Shown piece by piece: positions 24,373-37,394 of a DNA stretch of 64,000 bases. The translations under genes were made by a program, and so were the position numbers. Source of the DNA: Dicaeum eximium (Eukaryota; Chordata; Aves; Passeriformes; Dicaeidae); NCBI GenBank assembly GCA_013396995.1, contig VWZP01001440.1, positions 861,629 to 925,628 on the forward strand, written 5' to 3'. Positions within the stretch are counted from its first letter, which is position 1, and every line of letters begins with the position of its first letter. The notes below the pieces were generated by a model. It did no database searches. It was given only the letters and a program-made list of their open reading frames with translations, and had not been told where the DNA came from.

Positions 24373-26859
24373 TTGTCTACATGAGTCACGTGAAGACCAC
24401 AGAGCATCAAGCTCTGATCTGTGAAGTCACAGGATATACTAAACCTAAACTCTGAGATTTCCTTCTATTCAGCAGCTCACTAATGACTTTGTCTGGTGAT
24501 CCCTTATGCTAATGTAACTCCTGATGTGATGATTGAAGACTCCTTACCTTATTTCAGCCTTTTGTCTTCTCTAGATTTTTTCTCATAGTTTTAAAGTATT
24601 TTACCTATGTGCAATTTTTGAGGTGAAACATGGTGTATAAAAATATACATACAGAGATGCCTTTCATGGTCCTAGCTGATTTAACCAGAATTCTATTTCA
24701 AGAATCAAATCAGCCTTTTGCAAGTATCTGTAAAAAAAGATTTGAAGGTGGTGTGACAAAGGAGGACTGAATATCCACCAAAACCAGACTAATTGTCCTC
24801 TGGACAGATATAGGATGCTAGTGATAAAATAAAGTCAAGGCCACTGGTAAAGTCCTTGGACCCTGTGACCCCCCTGCACCAGGGATTCTTTCCATTGTCA
24901 CAAGCTCACCTAAAACATGAACAGATCACATATGAAACTGGCATCAGGCTACCTAAAAGGCATCTGGTTTCCTTTTGTGTTTCCTTTTTTTAGTCACCTG
25001 TGACGCCACTACAGCTTCACAGTTCCTGCGTGCAGGGAGGCAGGAGTTCAGATATTACTTACATTAAAAAGCAACAACACCAACAGAAAATAGACTGAAT
25101 TCTTGTTCCCATCTCCCCTTTCTCCTCTCATCTACCTGCAGGTGCTTCTGAAATAGAAATCTTTTGGATGCATCCCATGGGAGTCAGCGGGGTGACTCCT
25201 GTGAGATTCAGGCGCCAGCTCTTTGGGGATGTTCAGATCGTACGTCTAGACAAGATAACATCCTTCTCTGAACCCAGGAGCTAACCCCTGGGGAAACCAT
25301 TATTCATGTATGAAACACCAAGAGAAACTTTCACTGCAGGCAGTTTCCTTTTTCTTTCCCTCCTCCCCGTGGGAATTTGCTTAGTTTAACCCTTTCATCC
25401 CTATGAAGCAGCAACTTCCCTGCTTGAAGCCATTACCCTTTATCCTTCCACCCTTCAGGGCTTACCACTCTGCACCTGCAAAATGACTATGTCTGGCTGA
25501 ACAATGCCAGGTGAGCCTTCAGCAGCGGCTTTAATGTGAAGTCCAAACCCAGAGAGACCTCCTCCTTTCCCCATGGAGAATAACATTTCTTGGACTAAAT
25601 CTCTAGCCCTGTCTGTAGGGCCCAGGTAGCACAAAACACCTGGCAGTTTGCCCTAAAAAAGCACCTGGAGTTGCTCCTGAGACAGAGGAATAACCTGAGC
25701 GTACTAGAGTAATAGGGATATGCAAGACACAGAAGGAAAACAAGACCTTTTATTCTGATCTACTTTCAGTAGCATCAAGATCTAGTGTAGCTTTGTAAAG
25801 GTTGAAGAATAGTTTGTGTTCTGGGTGACAGTAACTTGGAGTAAAGCATTTCCCAAGACTAAGGAATGTGTAAAATCAGTTCTGGGCATGCACATTTCCT
25901 TGTATGGGCTGACCAAAGGGTTACACACAGCTTCTTCATGTTTGCTGTGGCCATGGGCAGACTGATTTTACATGAGCTGGTCTGACTGTGCAAATTTATC
26001 AGCAGATCACTTTTAATCTGGTTACATGGTTTTATTTAGTCTCCAGCACCGAATTGTTACACCATCACATTTTTCCAAGTGCCTCAACATATGGAGGCCA
26101 GCTTAGTGTCTCTACTTTTTGGTTTTCCTCAGCATATTGTCCTTTTTTTCCTAAGGTTTTTGGTTGGATTAAAATGGTCAGAGAGGAAAACACAAATAAA
26201 CACAGAATAGTCTCTGTGAGAAGATTTGCTTTGATCTGTATCTTGCAACATGGCAGGAGACATCTGACCACAAAAACATTTGTCCCAGCAGTTCTGTTGT
26301 TGAAAGATGGAAGGGAGTTGCATGTCTTTATGAGGTCAGGTTGGCAGAAGAGAGAAGAAATTTGGTCCCTACAGTAACTGCAATATCCAGAAATTATCTG
26401 GATCTTGGATATGACTGATCATGTGTATCTATTTATAAAAGGCTCTTGCAGGAAGCAGTAGCACCATATTGCTCTCTGTTGTTACATCTTGGCTGAGTAG
26501 AAAAAGCCCCTTTTAGGCAGGTAGAATCTTTACATTGTGTGGATCCAACAGCTCTCTCAAATTAAGAAAGAACAAGTGGCAATGGAGATAAGAAACTGGG
26601 TTCCAGTAGACGTAAATTATGCTTATTGAACAAAACAGCAAACTTTTTTTTTGTTCTTTTCCTGTGCATTGAGAACTGCAGAGATTTCACAACATCACAT
26701 CTGATTCATCACAGTGGTAGAGGTCCATGGATTAGACTAGTAAAATTCTTGCAATTAACAACATGGAAAAATCAAACATTTTTAATAAATGTTTCTACAT
26801 TTAGAAAGAAATAGGATGTTGCACTCTTTCAACATGAGAATAGTGAACTCAGATCCCAG
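24373..26859. other. Non-coding, nothing recognised
   Basis: No gene, RNA or transposon supported. The longest frame (25988-26377 plus, 129 codons) lacks any recognisable domain and has no exon boundaries. Confidence 0.6.
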
Positions 26860-28790
26860 TCCATTAGTAACTAAGTTTGGTTTTAAACCACTTCAGTAAG
26901 AGACAAACATTTTGAAATCAGTAGGCCTGGATAACTTGCACCCAAGAGTCCTAAAAAGGTTATCTGAAGAGCTCTCTAGCCAACTTATTTTAGTTTTGAA
27001 TAAACCTTTACCCAGTAAATTCCAGTAGATCATAGAAGCTAATTTTGTGCCAATATGCAGAAGGCCAAGAAAGATGACCCAACAAATAGTAGGGCAGTTA
27101 GCTTGACACCAGTCTTAGGCAAAAATAAAAACCGAAAGAAAAAAAAGCCCAAACCACAAAAACAGGAGTCAAACAATTAAAAATTAGAGAACAACTGTAC
27201 TTACTGTCAGTCAGTATGGTTTAATAGCAATGAGCCCTGTAGAACCAATATAATTTCACTCTCTGATGAGATCACTTATTTTCTTAGCAAATGCCATGGT
27301 AAAAAGATAACAGACTTTAAAGGATTTTGTCTTTCCCAATATGCTCATTTCAAAAGAAAGTTGCTTTGTTTCATTCCCATAAATTCCGCACTAAATTGGA
27401 GTTGATTAAACTTGTATAAAAAAAAAACTTGTGAATTAGGGAACTTTTACAAATGAGGGCTTTCTGGAGAAGTTAGATGAGGAAATCAAATATTTTCCCA
27501 GTATTATCCAATAGCTTGATCAAATAAAACTGCAAGAACCAGCAGGAGTATTCACATATATTTTTATTTTTATTGTTTAAAAGCTCAGAACAATCTTCCA
27601 ACACACAAACTTTCCTGCCATCCAAGGAAGCAATGGAAAAGAGTTTAAAAATCTGAATCTTAGCCTAATTTTAACTTGATTGAAAATAAAACCAGTATTT
27701 CAGCCTCTCATGAGTTACTGTAACCAAAATTTTTCTCTCTCTTAAGTGAAGAGAGACATTGATTAGAAAGATCAAGATGCTTGATAAACCAAACCTATTT
27801 AAATGAAGTACATACATGGGAACAAACAAATAATTTTGGAGATACCCTCAATAAAGAGGACTGTTTTCTGAAAAGTGGTGGCTCTGAAAGGGTCATAGTG
27901 GGCAAGTGATTGAACACGTGGGAAAATTATACTCAGAGATTAATTATCATTGTTTCACTGATAAAATAAAAAATATCAAAATAAAGTTCTACAGGAATAT
28001 GTTCCTGTTTCCTGTGCTATTCAATATTTTCATTAATGACTGAATGATGGCCTTTTGGTATTAAATTTACAGATTCCACCAACCTGGGAGTAACTGGAGA
28101 TGCTAGAAAGCAGGAAAATATGTATTTATCATGGTTATAGAAAATTGGAGAAATAATCTGTAAAGAATAGTGTGGACTGATTACAAATACTCATTCCTTA
28201 GGCAGCAATTTTCCCAGATAGGGAATGAATAGTGCTCCATGGGTAGTGAGGATCTTGGATTGCACTAGAACATGATCTGAACATGAACACAAGTGTTGCC
28301 TGCAAAAGAAGTGCAGTAATCCTTTCCTGGAGTTCAACGTTGATAAAGCCCTGGCTGGAGGCTCTTCCAAAGTCCTGAGGGCAACTTTAGACCTCTGACC
28401 CCAAACAAGCTGCAAATCAACTGAGAGGTGAGTGATGAGGTCGGAGGTCTAGAAAAGGAGATGTTGTTTACCCTAGACTGAAGGTGTGCAAAAGGATAGT
28501 GCAGAAAGGAAATGGATGCTCTGTTTCTTCATGCTCATGGCAAGCCAAAGTCATGGCTTAAATGGCAGGAGAGGATCCCAGACAGGAATCAGGGTAAAAA
28601 GCTTTCTAAGCAGAAGGCAGTGAATCACTCCAGTGCATTGCCTGGGGTGTTGCTCCCCGGGGAGGATTACTGGAGGTCTTTAAGGACAAATTAGAGAAAC
28701 AACTGTAGGGATAAAACAGCTGGAATTGATCCTGAATTTGGGTAGGGAGGTGGGCTGGAAAGGAATCTTAAAGTCACTCTAATTTATGGA
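26860..28790 (+). mobile_element. Ancient CR1/L3-like LINE, long decayed copy
   Basis: About 1.9 kb follows the order of a CR1-clade ORF2 from the reverse transcriptase to the 3' region. An N-terminal RT block reads GCCTGGATAACTTGCACCCA and AGAGTCCTAAAA near 26923-26957 (protein pattern GxDxLHPRVLK). Near 27058-27110 is a stretch equivalent to the KGKxDDPxxYRPVSLTS segment, and at 27212-27285 the CQYGF-like region. At 28011-28040 the frame reads PVLFNIFIND exactly. At 28063-28089 KFTDSTNLG replaces KFADDTKLG, so the second catalytic aspartate is gone. The 3' part includes GGTCTAGAAAAGGAGAT near 28446 and the GGAGGTCTTTAAGGACAAAT block near 28671. Stops and frameshifts are frequent and the middle (27300-27990) is poorly alignable. 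It is inactive, and its age is far beyond the CR1 tails at 12.3 and 48.7 kb. Confidence 0.85.
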
Positions 28791-31700
28791 CATTTTAGTG
28801 AAAGAAACAATTCAATAGATGTTATAACAGTACAGGAAAGAGTTAAATAGAGGTAGAGTTGTGACTTTTATACAGGGATGAGCTTTGTATAAAGTGTCAC
28901 TGCTCTTGCTTTCTTCAGCAGAATTATGTAAATTACAATGCAGAAAACACTTCATTGAGGCCTAAAGTTTGCAGGGACAGTGTAAAATATATGTAAATTT
29001 GGTTTTTCTACAGGCAATAGGTTCAGTCAAAGGAAGTGGGAATATTATTTATAATAATTAAAAATTTTGGTTTGATATTATCAAATAAATATATTTTATT
29101 TCTGACTTTGAAATTATATTTTATATTAAAGTTTATATTTTTAAAGATAAAAGTTTCACAGAAGTGTTTAAAAGTGTTTAATTACTTCAAAATGAAGCCT
29201 AGTAATTTTCTTTGAACCACAATTAATTTTGTGATTTTTTTTTCTCAAAAACAACATCTCAGTACAAAATAAAGTGGGTTTTTATTCAGCAATATTTTGT
29301 TTGGTGACGGAACAGAAAAGGTTTGTTATTATCTAGCTGTATTTGTCAAACCTTTTGAGGCCTGTGTGAGCCTTGCTGCATAGCAGCAGTTCACCAGCCC
29401 ATTTCAACTACTTCTCCCAGCAGAGTCTTGATTAAGAATACTGCCTCTCTGTTGGACTGCAGACTTTCTCTCTCATTCAGTAATTTGCAGCAGCCAGGGA
29501 GGAAGTTATTGTATTCCTCTACACTTAATATCATATGGAGGCATAAAAGACAATGAAAGTTTGTCAAAAATGGAGACAAGGACATTGATGGCCCAATAAA
29601 AAAAGTGGCAGACAAAATGCCTTTGATACCTAGGAAGCATGCCAGTAATTTCCTTAAATCTCAAGATGACTGATCTATGATTTGCCAACATATTCTCTTC
29701 CTTCTTTCCTTTTCTTTGTCATACACTTCTTGTGGATGTTACTGCCTATCAAGTGTACTTAATCTGGCCTGTGTTACTCTAATCCTTCAGTGAGAAATAA
29801 AATCAGCCTCACCCAGCTCCCTTCCACATCCTTTTCTGTCTAGTCCAATCCACTTGCTCCACAGCCTGTTCCTCACACCTAAATCAGTGAGGCTCATGGA
29901 GTTTGTGTGGGAGGGGGTTGAGCCCCCTTTCCTCTATCCCTCTTCTCACCTATTTACACCTTCCCATCCCTCCTTCTCAGTCAAACGTGTCCATGAGGAG
30001 ATACCAGACTTTTCCTCCCTCAGTCACGTGGGCTGCTGTTGTTCAGGCAAGAGCTGCTTTTGAATTGGGGGTATCAGAAACTGTCCAACAGCTGCAGAGA
30101 TCCTGGGGGTCACTTTCTGGTAAGAAACCCTGAGGGGTGTTGGCTTTGTATCTGGGGCCCTATTTTACTTCTTCTGCAGCTCACTTGTTCCTTTAAATGT
30201 GAGCCTCAAATAGGGCTCCTGCTTGAGGCAACTTCATAGCAGTTGATTTATTTATTTTTGGTTTTTTTGAAGTACAAGTGCCTATCTTCTCTCAGGCAAC
30301 ACATGAAAAATCAACTGTCTGAATTAGGTCTTGCTTGCACCAGGTGTCATTGACATCAGCTGGGAAGCACTAGGGTGAAGTTGTTCAGAACAATACCCTG
30401 TGCTTTTCCAGATATCTTACTGAGCTGAACAGAAAAAGGAATATTAAAAAAATTTTCTGTACCTCCTAAGCAAAGAAAGCCAAGCAAATCTGTAAAGCTG
30501 ACATCCCTCCTCCGGTGCTTGTTGGACATGGCTTCCCTTCTACAGACAGGGAAAATGAAAACAATTATTTGTCTTTTAACTACTCTACAGTTGTAATTTA
30601 ATTCTTTGGCCTGTTCATTCAACTACTCCAACTCATTTCAGTCCCGGCAAGTTATGGGAAAGATACAGTTTTGATGGCTTTTCACCACAAGCCCACTTTG
30701 AGGTTCAGCCCAGGGAGCTTTCAAGAGCTGTGTGACTCCTTCAAGTTCAGGGCATGGAATTACCCCATTTTTATGGCCAATGGGGATGCAGTTGACACTC
30801 CTCTCCAAATATGTGCAAGGACCTGTAATCCCAGTGCCATTTTTTGCCCTTCATCCCCTCTCCTGACTTCCTCTTACTCCATCTGTTTCCACAGAGTGAG
30901 GGTTTTTTTTGACTCCTGATTAAGATATTGGTTCCTGAAGCTTCTCTCCCTTCCAGACTGCAGCAGTGAGCAAACACCTTTGACTGTCCAGAGCAGAAAG
31001 GACTGGTATCAGATCATCAGGGTTATTTCCTACCATCAGCCCTGTCTTCTAGAGGATGTGTCCCACTCTCAACCCCAGGGAATATGGACAACCACTGGAG
31101 GAGCACTTCAACCACCTGTCCTTCATCACCGTGCTGAATTGCCAAAGGACTTTACAGGAAAACTGACAATGCAGTAGGACTCTAGTTGAGTAAAGTGGGA
31201 CATAAATTGTCCTTCAGAAGAGCTTCAAGACAAAAAAAACAAACTCACCCATGCTGGTAAAAGGATTCCTGAGGTTGAATCTGGCACTGTCCAGGGTGTA
31301 AATATTTCAATATAAAGTCCATGTGAATACAGTAAGTGGCTCAGGATATTTCTCCTCAATATAATTAATATCTTCAATGATACTTTATTCTGTTCCATTT
31401 CCTTCTGAATTCAAAAAAAGCAAGCAATTGAACTCACTTGAGAGCAAAAAGAAAGTGCAAGGAATCTCTGTTTTCAAATAGGACGAGTGAGTGCTAATGT
31501 GTGTTACGAAGAAAAACTTTGCCTCTGAAAAGGGTTTTATGTTTCCCTGAAGCAAGGAGTAGCTGCATTTGTACCAGCTCCACAGCCTGTCTGATATTGA
31601 TATGTCTTGAGTCGTCTTTGAAAGCCTAGTTCTTTCTTCTGATAGATAAATATAACCCCAGATTATTTTCACCCATCTGAAAGAGAAATCATTATGAAAT

Positions 31701-33849
31701 TAACCAGTGATCAACCAAACCACACGGGGAGCTCAGAAGGAGTTTTTAGGCTTTTTCAAATGGCTGGCTGTTCTCTCTCCATGTGGTTGTGTTTAGCTCT
31801 GAAATATAATTTTTGGTGCTGATCACTGCTGGGTAGACCATACAATTAAGGTATTTGAAAAACAAACATTTCTAAACCACTGATCATTGGGGAGATGGCT
31901 TAGAAACGACAGCCCATTTTCCAAGAAGATGGTTAGGAAAGGGAATCTGAAAGCTTAAGATAACATTGAAAAGGAAACAGAAGAAGTCCAGGGAGGGGAA
32001 AAAAAAATGAAGAAGAAGGAAACTAACCAAATAAACTCACCCTCACAAGGATTTTAACTGTTTTTCTAGTGCTTTCAGACTTCTATTACTCGAATATTTT
32101 AAGGAATCTGGTCTAGTTTCTGTGGATTTCTATGGCTTCATGCCTCTATACAAGAGATATATACTGAGAAGTGGAATCTGTGACAGTTAGAAAACAGGAA
32201 ATATTTGCAGTGATAGGAGGAATTTCAGCTCTGTAGGTATTTTTTGGACTTCACAATATCAAATTTCAAGCAGGAATGAGTGCAGGACTGAAGGCCCAGA
32301 AACAAATTTGGACGTGCCTCTCTTTACTGGTACCCTGCTGATTTCTTTTTCCCACCTAAACTCAGCTCACTTTGGCTTACCTCCCATTATCCTCAGGCAG
32401 CTTCATTTTTCTTCTTAAACAATTCCAAAACTGTTCGTTGCTGAAGATAAGTGCGTGGCTCATTCTCACATGAAAGATGATTTAAAGCCAGGAAGTTTTT
32501 TACAGTTCCATTTTGACTATTTTATCAGTTAACTAAAAGATAGAGACAGTTAAAAAAAAAAAAAAAAGACTGTGTGATTTGGTGGCTGGGGCAGGAACAC
32601 AAGTGTTCAGGAGTGAGCCAGAAATTAACAGTTCTGAGCTCTTGCAGGGTTCAGGTATAAGTGTGAATGGCTGTTGAGGCACTACTGTGTAATCTATTTA
32701 AATCAATAATCAGGATCTCCATCGGGGGCAGGCTCAACCCAGTCCTCAGATGCAGAAGTAAAACCCGTCTCTAGTAATAGTGCTGCTGTTGCAGTCAACA
32801 ATGTTGTGAAAATATTTGGTTAAGGATAGGACATTTCTGGATTTCCTCGAAGCCCATGGCTGCCTTTGACTGAGGAGAGAAAAGGTTTTGGATCCTGCAC
32901 AGGAAGGTGATGCAGAGGCCAGTGCAGAAGCCTTCAGAATCTGAGATAAGCTTTGACTAAGCCTTTTAATACTTGGATGCTTAAGCAAAGATAACCTCCA
33001 AGGTTTTGGCAGCCTTGCCCAGAACTAGCTGAAACACAGTAGGACCAGGTAATTACCTAATGTGGTAAGAGCAGTTATGGGAAGTGTGTAAAAGGTAAGA
33101 CAAATTCTACCTGAGACCAAGGCTTGCTCTCACATCTGAGATTTTCATATCCAATTCAAGTTCTTTCCCTTAATTTTGCTGAGATGCATCTACTGCTGAG
33201 GTGAGTCTTGGCACTGCTTTGCTTCCTTCCTGGTCAACACTCCGGAAATCTTGAATGTTCTGGGCTTGTGGAGAATCGGGAGTGGAGTCCTGGGTCCTTC
33301 TTCCAGACTGTTACTGGGAATGCAAAATTCTCAATTTTGCATTTTTTGAACAGTTGTTACTCAAAACATAGTCAAATCCACAGAGTTAGACCTCTCCAGA
33401 CTTTGGGAAGACTGCATCCCAGCATGTCAGCAGTGTGCAGGAGTTGCTGAATCCCTGGAAAGCACCGAGGGAGCTTCCATAAACAACTTTTAAAATGATA
33501 ATGATAGTTAATGACCTAATTTCCTAGCCAGCCAAAATACCTGCGGAATCAAAGTCCCATATCTGAATTAATCTAAACTCCTGGGAGGTTTTGTCCTGGA
33601 CTTAATGTTCACAATTACTCCTTTATGTCTGGCATTTTTGGGGCCAAATCAAGACCCCAGTTTAGATATCCAAATAGTTGGATATAATTTATTTTCTGCA
33701 AAATACCAGATTGCAGCTTTGTGTAACAGCAAGGGGTCTCAAGGAAAATGCAATTTTATCACCTTTCAATGAGGCAGATGTATGTGCAGAATATACTACA
33801 TAAACAGCAGTTAAGCCTCAAAAACCTGCATTAAAAAATAAAAAAATAA
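28791..33849. other. Non-coding, AT-rich in part
   Basis: About 5 kb with no supported gene. 29020-29240 is strongly AT-rich with little else. 29500-29690 is unique sequence containing a TCF/LEF-like CCTTTGAT and looks like it could be constrained, but this is an impression only. A 16-base A run lies at 32552-32567, and a perfect 12-base palindrome AGGTAATTACCT at 33047-33058. Confidence 0.55.
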
Positions 33850-34085
33850 TATATATTCTACTAAATTTCTTGATCCCATTATAGTTATTTTCTTTATTTC
33901 TAATGCAAATTTTCTTTGCTGTAAACTGGAAATTTGCCCCTTCCTCCTTTACTCAGTTGCTTGAGTAAAATGGTCACCAACAACCTCTTTATAACTACCT
34001 TCCATATATTGAAAGATAATTTTTCAGTTCTCTCTCACCTTCATTTTTTTTTCCTTTGTTCTTTAAACTGGCGTGTAGTATGCAG
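33850..34085 (-). mobile_element. Ancient CR1/L3-like LINE fragment, antisense
   Basis: Read on the minus strand, the sequence follows the C-terminal part of a CR1/L3-type ORF2. GTTTAAAGAACAAAGGAAAA comes first, then a GAGAGAGAACTGA block, then GGTAGTTATAAAGAGGTTGT, then AGGGGCAAATTTCCAG and GCAAAGAAAATTTGCATTAG. These match the usual order of GTTTAGTCTGGAAAAGAGAA, CTGAGAGGGGACATGATAAC, GGTTGTTATAAAGAGGAGGG and GCAAGGGAGGTTTAGGTTAG. Divergence is high and no frame is retained. Boundaries are approximate. Confidence 0.6.
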
Positions 34086-34393
34086 TGAGTCCTGGATTCT
34101 ACCTATAACTTCTGCCTGTTCTAGGAAGGCATCTAAGCTGCATTGCCATCACTTCAGAGTGAGACCTACCTATGTGGGACTTACTAGGCAAATCTATGCA
34201 AACTGAAAAATCAGCATATTCTGCCTGCTTTTACAAGACGGCCTTTTGTGGTGAGTTCCTTATAATTATCAGTTAATTGTTGCGGATCCCACGTTGCCAA
34301 AAAAGATGTGAAGGTTGGATGCTGGTACAATTTGCAGCTCGCAGGGTACTTAGCTGTTCCAACAAAGATTTCAGCACCTTTCTACAACATGTG

Positions 34394-34429
34394 TTTATAC
34401 CAGAACACGTGCCTGGGTTCTGGTATAAA
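34394..34429. repeat. Perfect 13-bp inverted repeat around an E-box
   Basis: TTTATACCAGAAC (34394-34406) is followed after ten bases by its exact reverse complement GTTCTGGTATAAA (34417-34429). Two further outward positions pair as G-U. The palindromic E-box CACGTG (34406-34411) overlaps the inner end of the left arm and the loop. Function is unknown. It could be a cruciform-prone palindrome or a transposon relic. Confidence 0.85.
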
Positions 34430-35634
34430 TGACAATAGGGTTTCTGACTTGTGATATCATCTCCCCTTCCTGGTAAGGCTGGATAGAGTTGGTTGGTTTG
34501 ATTTACCCAACCTTCCTTTCTTGGTAATCCTCCTTTGCAAAAGCATATTGTAGTTAAAAAGTCCCTAAAAGTACATGAAATGTTCTTTATTAGCCTGAGT
34601 CATAGAATGGAAGTCCTGATTCTAACCCATTAGAGGAAACATGTTTTCCCCTTCACTAGACTTCAGTTTTCTGCAGCCATCAGAAAAATACCTGCCCTGC
34701 CATATATGACAGGTCTCCTTTGTGAAGATGTTTCTGGTTTTGCTGACCAGTTTTTCCCACCCAGCACTTAGATACTTCTGGTGAGAAGACAAGGCTTTAG
34801 GACCAGCTCTGGGCAGTAACCATAGAACTGCTTGCATGCCATGTACCAGAGAACAGGTCACCCACCCATCCCCAAAACTGTGGTGGTGAGATTAGTGAAT
34901 ATGGCATGAATGTCCCCACACCTCACTCAGTGGAAACACATATTATGCAGAAACTTGGGCAATATCCTGTTGTGCATCTTTCATAGGAGCAAATCCATTT
35001 CACTCGAGCCCTCACCGAATTTTGTCTTCACACCCAGAGAAGCACAGCTTCATTGCACCAAGAAAAACAATAAGGAAACAAAGATGATCCATAGAGTCAG
35101 ATTCTGAATTTTTTCCTCAAGCCAAATTATTATTGGCTTGTATGTGCGTTTTGTCTGACTGAATACATCAGATTGTAACCCTTATATAACTCCAGGTTTC
35201 ATGTAAATAATTGCAAAATATTTCAAGAACTAGTTATATCTATCTAGTAAGCATACAATTACAGGTGAAATGCCATGATGAGTGGCATGAGCTACAAGTC
35301 ATTTCAAAGACTACACAGCAACATTTCACTGTGAGATATGACAAGAAATGAATAACATTACACCTTCAGTGAAAGTTTGGGTAAAAGGAATCAAGTTACC
35401 TTGTCAGAAAGAAAATTCAATGAAGCATTTAGTAATGTTTTGCCATGACACTGAAAGCACATGGCTTTACAAAATACACCAAAGTTGTTCAGAGCATGCC
35501 ACTGATGGAGGGAGAGAAGGTTCAGAATGAGCCTGGAAATAATTTCATCACAGGATATGCTTCAGCTTTGTAGCATTCAGTAGACATGGGATGGAAACTA
35601 CAGTGACTCAATACTGATCACTGCCCTGAACTGG
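34430..35634. other. Non-coding, nothing recognised
   Basis: No supported gene. 35110-35290 is AT-rich unique sequence with a small dyad at 35118-35140 (CAAGCCAA, seven bases, TTGGCTTG) and a TGTAAATAATTGCAAAATA run resembling forkhead and C/EBP sites. None of these is individually significant. Confidence 0.5.
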
Positions 35635-35693
35635 TCAGGGAGTTGAACCAGATGATTGTTGGACATCTCTTCCAACTGCAGTATTCTGTTCTT
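35635..35693 (+). mobile_element. CR1 LINE, short 3' end
   Basis: TCAGGGAGTTGAACCAGATG, then ATTGTTGGACATCTCTTCCA and CTGCAGTATTCTGTTC, match the conserved CR1 3' terminus (GGGTTGGACCAGATGATC, TTCCAAC, ATTCTGTG). It is 5'-truncated and moderately diverged. Confidence 0.8.
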
Positions 35694-37394
35694 TTCTCTT
35701 ACATTATATTACATTCATGTAAGGAGCTTAGAGAGCCCATCCATACACTCTTTACAAGACTATTTCTTGACACCCAAATAAACACTCACCCTAGTTTTCC
35801 CTTAGTATTCATCTTTGTTGCTGTGTGAGTGCAGGACATACCAAATAGGAAAGAGCACACTGCACTAGCCAGTTCAGATAGAGAACTTTGGCTAGGGCTG
35901 TGGGGTCAGATGTAGTTGTTATCTCGATATGCTGAGAATTGTTTCTCATATTCAGCTGTGTGCAACTAGCATGAAGCACCCACTCTGCAGGAACAAATCC
36001 CATTCTAGTATTCCCTGATTCAGTGGAAAAAAACAGGTCGCTTGATAAAGGTTTAAATTAATAAATTATTTTTAAAAAAATTAAAAGGAATTTTGTGGAA
36101 GCAAAAAAAGTGATGAGACAGACCCCTATTACCACTGCCAATGATTTTAGTGTAGCTTTTAGGAAAATACCAATCTTTTGGGTTGTGACTGGCTTGCTGA
36201 GCACCTCCCTTGTCATATAATTGCCCATGAAATTGCAGCTCATACGGTTAAAATATTAAGCAGGATAACATTACAGTTTTTAATCCACAGCTGAGACAAA
36301 GCAGAGATCAGGAATAATCCTGTTCAACAGCACCACGTTTACTGTCTGATGTGGGAGGTGTTGATTAGCTTTTAAGTAGAAACATATTTTTTAAAGTTAC
36401 ATAATCTGATGCTCAGATTTCCCCCTCCCCCTTGAAAAGAATGAACCTAAATATTATGAGAGATTAAAAAGTTCTCCAGCCTTTGGTTTTGGGGGAAAGG
36501 GGGTGCACCTGCAGCTGGAGTTTTCCTTTCTCCTGCTCCCAAACCCATTACTCAGTGAAGAATATTTGTGCAGTGCATTGTGTATAAGATCACACATTCA
36601 AGTCATCAGAACCTGACTCAGCTGTTACTCAGTACTTCCTTGGGCAAAACCAATGGAAATTTGCCTGAAGGAAGACTAGGGATTGAGTGAAAATGGCAGG
36701 AGATATAAGGAATGGAGGCATAGAAATTGGAAGGACAAAGGATCTCTTTCCCTGTCCATGACCCGTGATGACCTCTCCAGCAGCTTTGCACCTTGCAGCA
36801 CACCAGGTGACTTCCTCTTGTTTTGCTTATCTTGATGTGGCCCCTCTTCTGTAGAGCTGGTTTTGGACACAATTCTTAGACCTCCACTAGATGAATTTAA
36901 TTGCTTGTTGTTGTTTGTGCAGAAGACAGAGCATGAGCCCTTCTGCAAGGGGTTTCTGGCTCTGCTTGCTGCCTGCTGTCCTGTACACAGAGTGTGCTGG
37001 GAATTCGCCTTGGTTACCCAAAGGAGGTCAGATTTGAGAGGACAAAGTTCCAGGTTCCTGGCATTATTTCTGCTGGAGTGCTATGAGTAAGGTCCTCGTG
37101 CAAAATGTTTCAACTGTGGCCCTGGAGGTAACATGCAGAAATCAAGAGAATAAATCTATTAAAAAAAAAAAAAAAAGGAGAAATGTCCTTAATTTGGCGT
37201 AGTTAGCCTCAGTTAGCCAACATCATTTAGTGAACTAGTGGAGCCAAAACAATTCACAGTGCTCTGGGTTAGTCCAATAAAGAATCCTAAACTTAAATTT
37301 GAACCTCGGCTATAAGTCAAACAAAGTTAAGAATTGTGCTTATTTTCCACTTTCTCCCTCTCTCTATTTTTCCCCTTCTTTGAAGTGCAGACAT
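35694..37394. other. Non-coding, with a poly-A tract after AATAAA
   Basis: No supported gene. AATAAA at 37149-37154 is followed six bases later by 16 A (37161-37176). That pattern can mark the 3' end of a retroposed transcript, but the upstream sequence is not recognisable as an mRNA or SINE and no target-site duplication was found by eye. Confidence 0.55.

Noticed and set aside
37149..37176. AATAAA plus poly-A as a processed pseudogene end
   Set aside because: Upstream sequence is not recognisable as a transcript and no target-site duplication was seen. Kept only as a note.
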